Positions 15,250 to 23,945 of a stretch of 64,000 bases of DNA are shown here, in pieces (positions within the stretch are counted from its first letter, which is position 1; each line of letters begins with the position of its first letter). The DNA comes from Ornithinibacillus contaminans (GTDB taxonomy: Bacteria > Bacillota > Bacilli > Bacillales > Amphibacillaceae). The position numbers and the translations under genes are program-made. A model generated the notes under the pieces. The model made no database searches. It was not told the DNA's origin and worked only from the letters and a program-made list of their open reading frames with translations. The stretch covers positions 1 to 64,000 of the forward strand of contig NZ_LDPV02000052.1 of NCBI RefSeq assembly GCF_001038425.2, read 5' to 3'.

Positions 15250-17015
15250 GGGATCTGACAATCATTTTATTTGAGCGTTTAGGCCTATTGCTGGTTATTG
15301 CCTTTGTAATGACACGTACACCTGGATTCAAATCATTATTATACCGAGAATATAGTGTGAAAATGTCGCTCTTACATGCGGTGGTCTTCGGAATATTTGG
15401 CATCGCAAGTACCGTTACCGGTATCATCATTACAGATGATGCGACGATTATTCGTACGTTTGTTATTTTTCCAGTGGCTGAAAATCAACTGATTGTAAGC
15501 TCCAGCTTAGTCGCCATCGTTATTGCTGGTCTATTAGGTGGACCGATGGTTGGCTTGGGGGCAGGATTCATTGCTGGGAGTCATTTAATGTTTCTTGGCG
15601 GAATCGGCTGGTTAGCGAATGGAATCGTGAATCCGTTGACGGGTTGGCTAGCAGGGATGACAGCGAGATTTTTCTCGAATGAACGTGTTATTGCCCCACA
15701 TAAAGCATTATTTATTGGCGTGTTTCCACCCATTTTGCAAATGCAGTTATTACTTATTTTGTACGCTGATGGTGCTAGTTTGGTTGGTATAGTCGATCAG
15801 ATTGGCTTGCCACTTGTTCTATCGAATTGTATTGCGATTGCTATTTTTACAGCAATGATTGGTATAGTTTTGCGGGAGCAGGAAAATGAAGCGGCACTTG
15901 CAACAAAACAAGCATTGACCATTGCCGAAGAGGCGTTGCCTTTTTTACGAAAAGATTCGAATGAGGAAGTGGCGGAAGGTCTTGCGAAATTGTTGTTTGA
16001 ACGGTTGAAACTTGCTGCGGTTTCTGTGACGAATAAGCAGGTCGTTTTAGCACATGTTGGGCTTGGTGATAGGCATCACCGACCCGGGGATTTGATTGCG
16101 ACACCACTTGCGCTTACTGCTATCAAGACAAATAAATTGCAGGTTTCTTATATGAAGGGGGACTTGCAGTGTCATCATGAGGATTGTCCATTAGAAGCAG
16201 CAATTATGATTCCGATTAAGGAAGCAGATGATGTTACAGGGCTTATCACCTTTTACTTTCGGAAGGCACAGCATATTTCACCGGTTGAGCTGATGATGGC
16301 AGAAGGATTGGGGAAATTCATATCGAATCAATTAAATGTCCTGACAACGGAAAAACTGAAAGACCATATTCGTGATGCAGAGCTACGAAATTTACAGGCG
16401 CAAATTAATCCGCATTTTTTATTTAATACGTTACAACTGATTGCATCATTATTTCGAGAGGATCCACAAACAGCAAGACATTTAACATTGCAATTGGCGA
16501 ACTATATGCGATTTAACCTACGACTTGTATCGAAATCACTGGTGGAACTTGAAAAGGAATGTGAGCACGTTCAGGCATATACTGCCATTATTCAGGAACG
16601 ATTCCGTGGGAGACTGCAGATTGATTTTATCAAGCCAGATAATTTAACACCTATTTATATTCCACCTTCTACCATTCAACCGTTAATAGAAAATGCGGTC
16701 CAGCATGGTTTGAAGGATGTTGCGGAGCAGGCAAAAGTGGTGATTCGTATTGAACAGGTAGACCGAGCGGTTTCTATATCTGTCAGGGATAATGGCTGTG
16801 GATTTCCTAAGCATATATTGCCATTGATTCTTCATAAACCATTAGTAGGTAAACAAAATGGTGGTACCGGTTTGTTTAATGTGAATCAGCGATTAATCCG
16901 GCTGATTGGAGAGTCGGCCAAGCTCCATATTCGTAATTTACCAAGTGGCGGTAGTGAGATCAAATTTGCGATTCCAATTCCAGCTGATACGCTTGAAGGG
17001 CGGGTAGTAACATGA
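15246..17015 (+). CDS. LytS-type sensor histidine kinase
   Basis: A membrane sensor kinase of 589 residues. Residues 1-210 hold a 5TM-Lyt sensor domain (GGPMVGLGAGFIAGSHLM, GWLANGIVNPLTGWLAGM). A GAF-like segment follows at about 225-360. The phosphoacceptor is H390 in QAQINPHFLFNT. An HATPase domain follows, with N box IENAVQHGL and G box NGGTGLFNVN. LytS relatives that sense pyruvate are known (B. subtilis LytS, E. coli BtsS). Here the genes lie between two symporter pairs, so a monocarboxylate signal is a reasonable inference. The gene couples by ATGA to both the symporter before it and the regulator after it. Confidence 0.9.
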   Translation: MRDLTIILFERLGLLLVIAFVMTRTPGFKSLLYREYSVKMSLLHAVVFGIFGIASTVTGIIITDDATIIRTFVIFPVAENQLIVSSSLVAIVIAGLLGGPMVGLGAGFIAGSHLMFLGGIGWLANGIVNPLTGWLAGMTARFFSNERVIAPHKALFIGVFPPILQMQLLLILYADGASLVGIVDQIGLPLVLSNCIAIAIFTAMIGIVLREQENEAALATKQALTIAEEALPFLRKDSNEEVAEGLAKLLFERLKLAAVSVTNKQVVLAHVGLGDRHHRPGDLIATPLALTAIKTNKLQVSYMKGDLQCHHEDCPLEAAIMIPIKEADDVTGLITFYFRKAQHISPVELMMAEGLGKFISNQLNVLTTEKLKDHIRDAELRNLQAQINPHFLFNTLQLIASLFREDPQTARHLTLQLANYMRFNLRLVSKSLVELEKECEHVQAYTAIIQERFRGRLQIDFIKPDNLTPIYIPPSTIQPLIENAVQHGLKDVAEQAKVVIRIEQVDRAVSISVRDNGCGFPKHILPLILHKPLVGKQNGGTGLFNVNQRLIRLIGESAKLHIRNLPSGGSEIKFAIPIPADTLEGRVVT

Positions 17016-17758
17016 GTATTCGTGTGATGATAGCCGAGGATGAAGTAATGGCTCGTAAGGAACTACTTTATTTGTTGGGGGACGAGAAGGGGATTAGTAT
17101 TTTACCTCATGCAGAAACAGGGGAACAGGTTATTGAATTATCCAAGGAACATCAGCCAGATGTGATATTTTTAGATGTGCATATGCCTGGATTATCAGGT
17201 GTGGAAGCAGCGAAAATGATAAATGAGAAATCAGATAATCATCTGCCATTATTTGTTTTCACCACGGCGTATGATGAGTATGCTTTGGAAGCTTTTGATG
17301 TGGAGGCAATTGATTATCTATTGAAGCCTTATGATGAACTACGATTTAAAAAGGCGATGGCTCGAATTCGAAAAAAGGTCAGTAGTAGACTCACACCAAA
17401 CGATGATTCAAAAATACAGCCAACTACATCGAAATTATTAGTCGATGATGGTGAACGGATGGTTGTTGTTGCGCCCGAATCAATTTATTATGCGGTGCCG
17501 AATAATCGGTTGCTGGAGATTCATACAGAGGATAAAGTAATTATGAGTCGCATGACATTACAGGAGTTGCAGGATAAGCTATCCGAACAATTCTTCTTTC
17601 GGGCACATCGCAGCTACTTAGTAAACTTAAATCATATATTAGAAATTACCCCGTGGTTTAATGGTACGAGTAATATCACGTTAAAAGATAAAGGCCGGAC
17701 CGTTATTCCCGTAAGTCGGACTGCGAGTAAAACCATCCTAAAAACATTTCGAGTATAG
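17012..17758 (+). CDS. LytTR-family response regulator
   Basis: The partner of the LytS-type kinase, 248 residues. The receiver domain has acidic residues ED (9-11), phosphoacceptor D55 in FLDVHMPG and the KP motif (LLKPYDE). The LytTR DNA-binding domain spans about 140-248 (SIYYAVPNNRLLEIHTED, FFRAHRSYLVNLNHI, NGTSNITLKD, PVSRTAS). LytTR proteins bind pairs of 9-bp direct repeats spaced by about two helical turns. Three such repeats with an exact 21-bp period occur only 14 bases after this gene's stop, in front of the second symporter pair. Confidence 0.92.
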   Translation: MSIRVMIAEDEVMARKELLYLLGDEKGISILPHAETGEQVIELSKEHQPDVIFLDVHMPGLSGVEAAKMINEKSDNHLPLFVFTTAYDEYALEAFDVEAIDYLLKPYDELRFKKAMARIRKKVSSRLTPNDDSKIQPTTSKLLVDDGERMVVVAPESIYYAVPNNRLLEIHTEDKVIMSRMTLQELQDKLSEQFFFRAHRSYLVNLNHILEITPWFNGTSNITLKDKGRTVIPVSRTASKTILKTFRV

Positions 17759-17771
17759 GCATGTCTAAGTC

Positions 17772-17823
17772 TACCGTTTAGGAACGAAATAAAACCATTG
17801 AACCATCGAATTCAACCGTTTGC
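17772..17823 (+). promoter_or_regulatory. Three LytTR-type direct repeats, 21-bp period
   Basis: ACCGTTTAG (17773-17781), ACCATTGAA (17794-17802) and ACCGTTTGC (17815-17823) start exactly 21 bp apart. The first matches the general LytTR half-site pattern in all nine positions, the third in eight and the second in seven. The last repeat ends eight bases before a weak -35, a typical activator placement. The adjacent LytTR regulator is the likely ligand. Confidence 0.7.
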
Positions 17824-17830
17824 GCCAACT

Positions 17831-17861
17831 TTGTCTTATGAATGTTCGAAATAATTATAAT
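17831..17861 (+). promoter_or_regulatory. Activator-dependent sigma-A promoter for the second symporter pair
   Basis: TTGTCT (17831-17836) and consensus TATAAT (17856-17861) are spaced 19 bases apart, longer than ideal. A weak, badly spaced -35 with repeats directly upstream fits a promoter that needs an activator. Confidence 0.6.
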
Positions 17862-17865
17862 AATT

Positions 17866-17879
17866 AGTAAGCGCTTACA
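17866..17879. promoter_or_regulatory. cre site (CcpA) at the start point
   Basis: AGTAAGCGCTTACA matches the cre consensus TGWNANCGNTNWCA at all fixed positions but the first. Its core GTAAGCGCTTAC is a perfect 12-bp palindrome. It lies five to eighteen bases downstream of the -10, where bound CcpA would block initiation. This predicts repression of the second symporter by preferred sugars. Confidence 0.72.
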
Positions 17880-17911
17880 GTTAATGAAAATGAAAGAAGG
17901 AGGATGGTTTA

Positions 17912-18268
17912 ATGGCTCAACCGAAGCTTGCGGAAGAGAAGCGAAAGGTGGATTATGTAAAAGTAGAAAATAGTCCACAATTTAAACAACTGATGGCAAA
18001 CAAAAAGAGGTTCATCGTGCCGATGACGATATTTTTTCTAGTATTTTACTTTTTGTTACCAATCTCAACTTCTTATGGAACATTTTTAAATACACCAGTG
18101 TTTGGTGACATTACGTGGGCGTGGGTATTTGCGGTCGCGCAATTTGTTATGACATGGGTGATTTGTTCCATCTATGTGAGAAAGGCTACTTCTTTTGATG
18201 AAGAGGCTGATCAGATCATTGCTGATCAGATCATTGCAGATCAGATTAAAAAAGGAGGTAACCGCTAA
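17912..18268 (+). CDS. DUF485 membrane protein (symporter partner), second copy
   Basis: A 118-residue DUF485 protein with two membrane helices (residues 33-52 and 68-88). It is longer than the first copy at both ends, with a hydrophilic N-terminus and a repetitive acidic tail (ADQIIADQIIADQI) encoded by a 15-base tandem repeat. The AAGGAGG site seven bases upstream is strong. The stop and the next start overlap as TAATG, so it is coupled to the symporter. It probably forms a small accessory subunit of that transporter. Confidence 0.88.
   Translation: MAQPKLAEEKRKVDYVKVENSPQFKQLMANKKRFIVPMTIFFLVFYFLLPISTSYGTFLNTPVFGDITWAWVFAVAQFVMTWVICSIYVRKATSFDEEADQIIADQIIADQIKKGGNR
18206..18250 (+). repeat. 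15-base tandem repeat inside the second DUF485 gene
   Basis: GCTGATCAGATCATT occurs at 18206-18220 and 18221-18235, with a diverged third copy at 18236-18250. It encodes ADQII units in the cytoplasmic tail. Slippage at this repeat would change the tail by five residues without shifting the frame. Confidence 0.85.
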
Positions 18269-19803
18269 TGGAGCCGATAGTTGTTATTCTATTTCTTGCG
18301 ATCGTTACATTGACTTTGGTTATCACGTATTATGCTGCCAAACGAACAAAATCAACTAGTGAGTTCTATACTGCAGGTGGGGGCTTAACGGGCTGGCAAA
18401 ATGGACTTGCGATTGCTGGTGACTATTTGTCTGCTGCTTCTTTCCTTGGGATTGCAGGTGCGATTGCCTTGCAAGGGTTTGATGGATTTTTCTACAGTAT
18501 CGGGTTTTTAATTGCTTATTTGGTTGTATTGCTATTAGTAGCGGAACCATTGCGTAATCTCGGTAAGTATACTTTAGCGGATATGATTAATTCCCGTTTT
18601 GATGCGAAAAAAGTAAGAGGAGTTGCGGCATTAAGCACGATTACCATCGTTCTCTTTTACATGATTGCACAGCTAGTTGGTGCAGGTGCATTGATTCAGC
18701 TTTTATTTGATATTCCGTATTGGATAGCGGTATTAATTGTTGGGGTCATGATGACAATTTATGTATTGTTTGGAGGAATGATTGCTACTAGCTGGGTTCA
18801 AATTACCAAGGCAGTATTACTAATGGCTGGGATGATCATTATTTCATTCATGGTCTTATGGAAGTTTAATTTTAATATATCGGCGATGTTTACTGAGGTG
18901 AAATCAGCAACGAGTCATGGGGCGGACTATTTAAATCCGGGGATTAAGTATAGTGATCCACTCGGAACAATTTCGTTAATGCTTGCGCTAGTATTAGGTA
19001 CAGCTGGTCTGCCACATATTCTAATGCGCTTCTTCACGGTAAAAGATGCACAAACAGCGAGAAAGTCTGTTATTACAGCGACATGGACAATTGGGATATT
19101 TTATATTCTAACGCTTTTCCTAGGCTTTGGTGCGGCAATATATGTTGGTGAAAGTGAAATTCTAGCAGCGAATCCTGGTGGAAATATGGCAGCTCCATTA
19201 CTCGCCGAAGCTATTGGAGGGAATATATTATTTGCCTTCATCTCAGCAGTAGCATTTGCAACGATTTTAGCGGTTGTAGCAGGGCTGGTGTTGTCCGGTG
19301 CATCTGCATTTGCTCATGATATTTATGGGCAAATTATTAAAAAAGGACAGTCAACAGAAAAACAACAAATGCTTGCAGCACGTTATGCAGCACTTGGAGT
19401 GTCTGTGTTATCAATTTTATTATCATTAGGTGCGCAATTCTTAAATGTTGCCTTCCTAGTATCACTTGCTTTTTGTATCGCTGCAAGTGCTAATTTACCA
19501 GTTATTCTATATACCGTTTACTGGAAACGATTCAATACGTCCGGTGCAGTTTGGGCGGTCCTATCTGGGTTGATATCAGCTCTAGTTCTTGTATCACTCA
19601 GCCCGAGCGTATTCTCACCAGTTGAAGGAGCAGCACTATTTGTTGGTGAGCCAATCTTCCCATTAGAAAATCCAGCACTTTTCAGTGTTCCGATAGGATT
19701 TCTCGGGGGCTATCTTGGTACGATATTCTCGAAGGAAAATGACTTTGCCCGTTTTGCAGAGGTAAAGGTACGAGCGAATACAGGGTATCGGGAAGCGGAG
19801 TAA
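18268..19803 (+). CDS. Sodium:solute symporter, acetate/monocarboxylate type, second copy
   Basis: A 511-residue SSS-family symporter similar to the copy at 13705 and to ActP. Shared blocks include GGGLTGWQNGLAIAGDYLSAASFLG, GTAGLPHILMRFFTV, GNMAAPLLAEAIGG and IKKGQSTEKQQ. It has about 13 membrane helices. It is coupled to its DUF485 partner by a TAATG overlap and read from the LytTR/cre-controlled promoter at 17831. I infer uptake of acetate or a related acid when the LytS sensor is active and sugars are scarce. The substrate is not proven by sequence. Confidence 0.87.
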   Translation: MEPIVVILFLAIVTLTLVITYYAAKRTKSTSEFYTAGGGLTGWQNGLAIAGDYLSAASFLGIAGAIALQGFDGFFYSIGFLIAYLVVLLLVAEPLRNLGKYTLADMINSRFDAKKVRGVAALSTITIVLFYMIAQLVGAGALIQLLFDIPYWIAVLIVGVMMTIYVLFGGMIATSWVQITKAVLLMAGMIIISFMVLWKFNFNISAMFTEVKSATSHGADYLNPGIKYSDPLGTISLMLALVLGTAGLPHILMRFFTVKDAQTARKSVITATWTIGIFYILTLFLGFGAAIYVGESEILAANPGGNMAAPLLAEAIGGNILFAFISAVAFATILAVVAGLVLSGASAFAHDIYGQIIKKGQSTEKQQMLAARYAALGVSVLSILLSLGAQFLNVAFLVSLAFCIAASANLPVILYTVYWKRFNTSGAVWAVLSGLISALVLVSLSPSVFSPVEGAALFVGEPIFPLENPALFSVPIGFLGGYLGTIFSKENDFARFAEVKVRANTGYREAE

Positions 19804-19820
19804 GGTGTAAGGAAAACGGA

Positions 19821-19854
19821 AAAAGCTGCTTGGGTGAAAACCAAGCAGCTTTTC
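19821..19854. terminator. Bidirectional terminator
   Basis: AAAAGCTGCTTGG (19821-19833) pairs perfectly with CCAAGCAGCTTTT (19841-19853). It lies between the symporter and the opposing universal stress gene and has A and T flanks on both sides. Confidence 0.88.
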
Positions 19855-19865
19855 TTGCTATTATT

Positions 19866-20372
19866 CTACTTCACTACTAACACTGGACAGTCTGCTTCTT
19901 CTACAACCTTCTTACTCACACTACCCATCACAAATTTTTTGATACCACTTATTCCGCGATTTCCCATGATGATAAGGTCGGTATCATGGTTTTTCGTGTA
20001 GTTGAGTATCGCATTAACTGGCTTCCCAGATAATATTTCATAGTCTACATCTAGTAAATTCGTTAACCGAAGCTCGGCATCGGAAATGATTTTGTCTGGT
20101 GTATCGTCTTGTGTGCTAGTTTCCATGATTCTATGTTGGGTTCCGATGCTTGGTGCTGGAAAAGGTCCCATATAGACATGGGATTGGTATAGGCTAGGAT
20201 CTGAATTTTGGGTTGCCCCTGGTGTCACCGCAGTTTCTAGCGAAGGGCTATGCACATATCCTACCGTTAAGTTTGCATTCGTTCGTTTTGTCATGAACTC
20301 CGCAGTTCTCAATGCTTCTATACTATCAGGTGATCCGTCAAAAGCTAAAAAAATATTCTTAAATCCTTCCAT
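19866..20372 (-). CDS. Universal stress protein (UspA family)
   Basis: A cytoplasmic UspA-type protein that probably binds ATP. The C-terminal signature GNRGISGIKKFVMGSVS matches the G-2x-G-9x-G-S pattern of ATP-binding members. The start is taken at ATG 20372 (MEGFKNIFLAFDGS), which has AAGGAGT eight bases upstream; a longer frame to 20429 adds a basic stretch without support. The resulting length is 168 residues. The middle holds an unusual proline- and glutamine-rich insertion (GATQNSDPSLYQSHVYMGP). It is a single gene converging on the symporter. Confidence 0.87.
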   Translation of the reverse strand: MEGFKNIFLAFDGSPDSIEALRTAEFMTKRTNANLTVGYVHSPSLETAVTPGATQNSDPSLYQSHVYMGPFPAPSIGTQHRIMETSTQDDTPDKIISDAELRLTNLLDVDYEILSGKPVNAILNYTKNHDTDLIIMGNRGISGIKKFVMGSVSKKVVEEADCPVLVVK

Positions 20373-20576
20373 CTTCAAACACTCCTTTTTGAGTTTTGGA
20401 TATTTAAAGGACTTGCTATGTATATTCACGACTTAAAGGTTCTTTAAACTTACAGAGATATTAAACTAGTATGTCAAACTGATTACGAAAGAGCGGGCTA
20501 GGGTTTATTTTCATTGCCAAGCCTGTACTTTCGTGTGAAAATTAACTAAAGAAAGTTCATAAAAGGGAGTGCTATC

Positions 20577-21521
20577 ATGATACATATTGGAATTATTGGA
20601 CTTGGAGCAATTGGACAACGATTAATCAAGCAATTTAACGAGCATGCGGAAGTAGAAATTGTCGCAGTATGTGACCGAATGGAATCACTAGTACATGATA
20701 CAGCAGCATCTATTGATAGGGTGCAAGCTTATACGGATTATCACGAATTAATTGCGGATAGTAAAGTTGATTTGGTTTATGTAGCAGTTCCTCCTAAATT
20801 TCATCATCAGATTGTTATGGATGTGCTACAGGCGAAAAAGCATGTGTTATGTGAAAAGCCGTTAGCGAATTCGCTGGAAGAGGCGCAGGAAATGGCAGAG
20901 GCAGCCAAGAAATCAGGAGTCGTTCATGCGATGAACTTCCCACTAAATTACGAAGCAGGCGCTACTAAATTTGCTGAACTTATACGTCAGAATTATGTTG
21001 GCAAGCTGCGTCGTGTGCAGTTTACGATGCATTTTCCGAACTGGCCAAGACTTTGGCAACAAAATGACTGGGTGAGTGGACGAGAACAAGGTGGGTTTGT
21101 GTTAGAGGTTGGCGTTCATTTCATCCAACAAGTTATCAAGATATTTGGGGATGTTAAAAATATTCAAGCACAATTGGAGCTACCAGCTGACGCGGATAAA
21201 TGTGAAACAGGGATTATCGCCACTGCTGAACTGTTGGATGGAACACCTGTATTAATTGAGGGATTAAGTCAAATTGCTGGTAAGGAACATATAGCGTTTA
21301 CGGCGTATGGAACTGATGGTGTATTATCACTAGAAAACTGGGGTATCGTAAAAGGCGGAAAAAATGGAGAAGAATTAGTTGAAATCCCTGCAGCTGATCA
21401 GCCTAATAACAGCTTAATAGAAGAATTAGTAAAAGCTGTGAATGGACAAGCGGCAGAAATTTATAATTTTGAAGTTGGCCATCAGGCACAAGTTGTATTA
21501 GAAGAACTGCGGAAATTATAA
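20577..21521 (+). CDS. Gfo/Idh/MocA-family NAD(P)-dependent oxidoreductase
   Basis: A 314-residue oxidoreductase with an N-terminal Rossmann fold (IGIIGLGAIGQR, residues 4-15). The family motif EKPLANS follows near residue 98, then an alpha/beta substrate domain. Family members act on sugars, inositols or similar polyols. The EVGVHFIQ block holds the expected catalytic His region. There is no sugar operon beside it, so the substrate is unknown. AAGGGAG before ATG supports the start. Confidence 0.85.
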   Translation: MIHIGIIGLGAIGQRLIKQFNEHAEVEIVAVCDRMESLVHDTAASIDRVQAYTDYHELIADSKVDLVYVAVPPKFHHQIVMDVLQAKKHVLCEKPLANSLEEAQEMAEAAKKSGVVHAMNFPLNYEAGATKFAELIRQNYVGKLRRVQFTMHFPNWPRLWQQNDWVSGREQGGFVLEVGVHFIQQVIKIFGDVKNIQAQLELPADADKCETGIIATAELLDGTPVLIEGLSQIAGKEHIAFTAYGTDGVLSLENWGIVKGGKNGEELVEIPAADQPNNSLIEELVKAVNGQAAEIYNFEVGHQAQVVLEELRKL

Positions 21522-21560
21522 GTTTTGTACACTATATCAACCCAAGCCTGTCATACAAGA

Positions 21561-21615
21561 AAACTACTAAGCATAGGATCACGTCATCGTGAACGTTATA
21601 ACTTAGTAGTTTTTC
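21561..21615. terminator. Bidirectional terminator
   Basis: AAACTACTAAG (21561-21571) pairs with CTTAGTAGTTT (21602-21612), with an inner ATCACG/CGTGA stem. It separates the oxidoreductase from the opposing exporter gene. Confidence 0.75.
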
Positions 21616-21629
21616 TTTTTCCAATTTAA

Positions 21630-23105
21630 CTATGATTTTTCAGCTTGTGCTGAAGCCTCAGGTGCTTGTTCCACACGCTTAATAAAGAAGGCAAGCACTA
21701 AACTAATGATTCCAAAGACAAACATAATGAAATAAGAATCATTGATTCCTTGAATAGACGCCTCCATTGTCAAATGGGCTTGTGATTCAGCATCAATACC
21801 GCCATGCGTCATGAGCTCCTGTAGATGGTCTTTCGTTCTACTTGTCATGATGGTCACAAGCAGCGAAGTACCAATCGCACCTGCGACTTGTCTTGCCGTA
21901 TTTGAAATGGCGGTACCATGTGCATGTAGACTTTTAGGTAATTGATTTAATCCTGCTGTTTGTAGTGGCATTAAGAATAGTGCCATTCCAATTCGGCGAC
22001 CTGCATACATCAAGATCAGATACGTATAGCTGACCGAGTCAGTTAAATTCGTGAATGTATATGTTGTCGCTAGAATGATTGCGATTCCGATGATGGAAAG
22101 CCATTTTGCTCCGAATCGGTCAAAGAGTCGACCAACTGCTGGGCTGAGTAATCCCATCAATAAAGCTCCAGGCAACATCAGAAGTCCTGACTCCAATGCC
22201 GTAAATCCACGTGCGTTTTGTAGATACAGTGGTAGTAAAATCATATCTGCATACATGACAACGGTAATCGTACAATTGATAATGGTCGTTAGGGTGAACA
22301 TAGTATAGTTAAATGCTCTTAAGTCTAGGAATGGATTGTTAGAAATTAGTTGGCGCCATGTGAACAGCACAAGCGTAATTGCTCCGATACTTAAAGAAAC
22401 AATAACTTCCCAGTCTGTCCAACCTTTATGACCAGCCTCGCTGAATCCATACAGTAGTCCACCAAAACCAATTGTTGATAAGACGAGACTAATGTAATCC
22501 ATTTTTGTTTTAGTCGTATCCGATACATTTTTAAGGAAAATAAACCCGCAAATGATAACAATAATAATGAATGGAATCATCCCATAAAACAATACTTGCC
22601 AAGGGAAGTAATCGAGAACATACCCCGTTATGGTTGGACCAATTGCTGGTGCAAAGATAATTGCTAGTCCAACGGTTCCCATTGCCGTTCCACGTTTATG
22701 TGGTGGAAATAGGGATAATACTACGTTCATGAGTAATGGCATGATAATACCAGTTGAAGCTGCTTGAATTAAGCGGCCAATTAGTAGAACGGAAAAATTA
22801 GGTGATAATGCTGCGACTATAGTTCCGATGAGGAATATAAACATTGAAGTCTGGAACAATTGTCTAGTGGTAAATCGTTTCATTAAAAATCCTGTGATTG
22901 GAATTAGCACACCATTTACTAGCATATAGCCAGTGGTTAGCCATTGCCCTGTTGACGGTTGGATGTTAAAGACATCCATTAATGTTGGCAGTGCAACAGT
23001 CATTGTTGTTTGGTTAAATAAAGCAAAAAACGCACCCAAAATCATGATAATCAAAATGGGGGCCTTTTTGACCGAACTGAGGTCAGTAGTGGCACTAGTT
23101 GTCAA
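21630..23105 (-). CDS. DHA2-type MFS multidrug exporter
   Basis: A 491-residue, 14-helix drug:proton antiporter of the EmrB/LmrB type. Motifs include TGQWLTTGYMLVNG, GRLIQAASTG and the helix-5 motif GPTITGYVLD. The start is TTG at 23105, with GAGGAGG upstream; the ATG nearby is closed by a stop. It is divergent from a TetR-family regulator gene, and the gap holds palindromes that could serve as operators. This suggests a drug-inducible efflux pump. It is the intact relative of the truncated exporter at 6781. Confidence 0.9.
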   Translation of the reverse strand: MTTSATTDLSSVKKAPILIIMILGAFFALFNQTTMTVALPTLMDVFNIQPSTGQWLTTGYMLVNGVLIPITGFLMKRFTTRQLFQTSMFIFLIGTIVAALSPNFSVLLIGRLIQAASTGIIMPLLMNVVLSLFPPHKRGTAMGTVGLAIIFAPAIGPTITGYVLDYFPWQVLFYGMIPFIIIVIICGFIFLKNVSDTTKTKMDYISLVLSTIGFGGLLYGFSEAGHKGWTDWEVIVSLSIGAITLVLFTWRQLISNNPFLDLRAFNYTMFTLTTIINCTITVVMYADMILLPLYLQNARGFTALESGLLMLPGALLMGLLSPAVGRLFDRFGAKWLSIIGIAIILATTYTFTNLTDSVSYTYLILMYAGRRIGMALFLMPLQTAGLNQLPKSLHAHGTAISNTARQVAGAIGTSLLVTIMTSRTKDHLQELMTHGGIDAESQAHLTMEASIQGINDSYFIMFVFGIISLVLAFFIKRVEQAPEASAQAEKS

Positions 23106-23129
23106 AACGCATTTCCTCCTCTTTTACAG

Positions 23130-23167
23130 CTGTAGATTAAATTTACAGTTTGTAGTATAATTTACAA
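23130..23167. promoter_or_regulatory. Candidate TetR operators between exporter and regulator
   Basis: CTGTAGATTAAATTTACAG (23130-23148) is a 19-bp near-palindrome with one mismatched pair. A second, weaker CTGTA/TTGTA...TACAA copy spans 23150-23167. They lie just before the exporter start, where a bound TetR protein would block transcription. A further AGCTGTAGTTTAAAGC stretch near 23252 lies closer to the regulator gene. Confidence 0.55.
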
Positions 23168-23335
23168 GACATAAATTACATTATAGGGGCAAGGATAATC
23201 GTTTTCAAGTTACAATAAATCGCTCACTGTCTATTACTTTACGTAATTTTAATAGCTGTAGTTTAAAGCTAAAAAGAACGACGATATTATTTATTGTGTT
23301 GTATAGATGGATGGTGATGGAGGGAAATCAACTAT

Positions 23336-23935
23336 ATGCGTAACCAAGAAGACCAGATGGATCGACGGGTCATTCGTACAAGACAATTGCTTAAAAATGC
23401 TTTAATTGAATTACTGCAGGAAATGGATATAGAAAAGATTTCAGTCAATCGACTTGCAGAACGCGCTACTATCAATCGAGTGACTTTTTATCTGCATTAT
23501 CAAGACATATCCGACATGCTAGAGAAGCTGTCTGATGAAATGATAAGTGAGATTACGAGCCTGTTAGATGAACCGATTAATCCGAATGCATCCAATCACG
23601 AGGAAAATATTCGAATGCTGGAAAAATTCCTTGAGCATATTGCAGCGAATGGAGAATTTTATAAAACAATTCTAGCTTCGAAGCGGATACCAATATTCAA
23701 AGAACGGCTTTTGGCATTTCTTACAGATTGGCTTGATTTAAGAATCGAAAGCAAAATCGAAGGGGGCAATTCCTTTGTTTTACAGGCAGGTATTCAAAGG
23801 GACATTCTATTATGGTATGATGCAGCGGCATTAATCGGAACAGTTGTTGCCTGGCTCCGGAATGATATGCCCTACTCTCCGTCCTATTTAGCGAAACAAA
23901 TTTATATAATCCATAAAAAAGGAATCTTTGAATAG
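23336..23935 (+). CDS. TetR/AcrR-family transcriptional regulator
   Basis: A 199-residue TetR-type repressor. The N-terminal HTH is clear: RTRQLLKNALIELLQEMDIEKISVNRLA followed by INRVTFYLHYQD. The C-terminal half is a helical ligand-binding domain of the type seen in Bacillus regulators next to efflux pumps. It is divergent from the MFS exporter and likely represses it until a drug binds. GGAGGG precedes ATG. An in-frame ATG seven codons later is an alternative start. Confidence 0.9.
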   Translation: MRNQEDQMDRRVIRTRQLLKNALIELLQEMDIEKISVNRLAERATINRVTFYLHYQDISDMLEKLSDEMISEITSLLDEPINPNASNHEENIRMLEKFLEHIAANGEFYKTILASKRIPIFKERLLAFLTDWLDLRIESKIEGGNSFVLQAGIQRDILLWYDAAALIGTVVAWLRNDMPYSPSYLAKQIYIIHKKGIFE

Positions 23936-23945
23936 CATTCCAAGA

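Noticed and set aside
18206..18250. CRISPR-like or satellite repeat
   Set aside because: The 15-base units are contiguous, have no spacers and lie in a coding frame.
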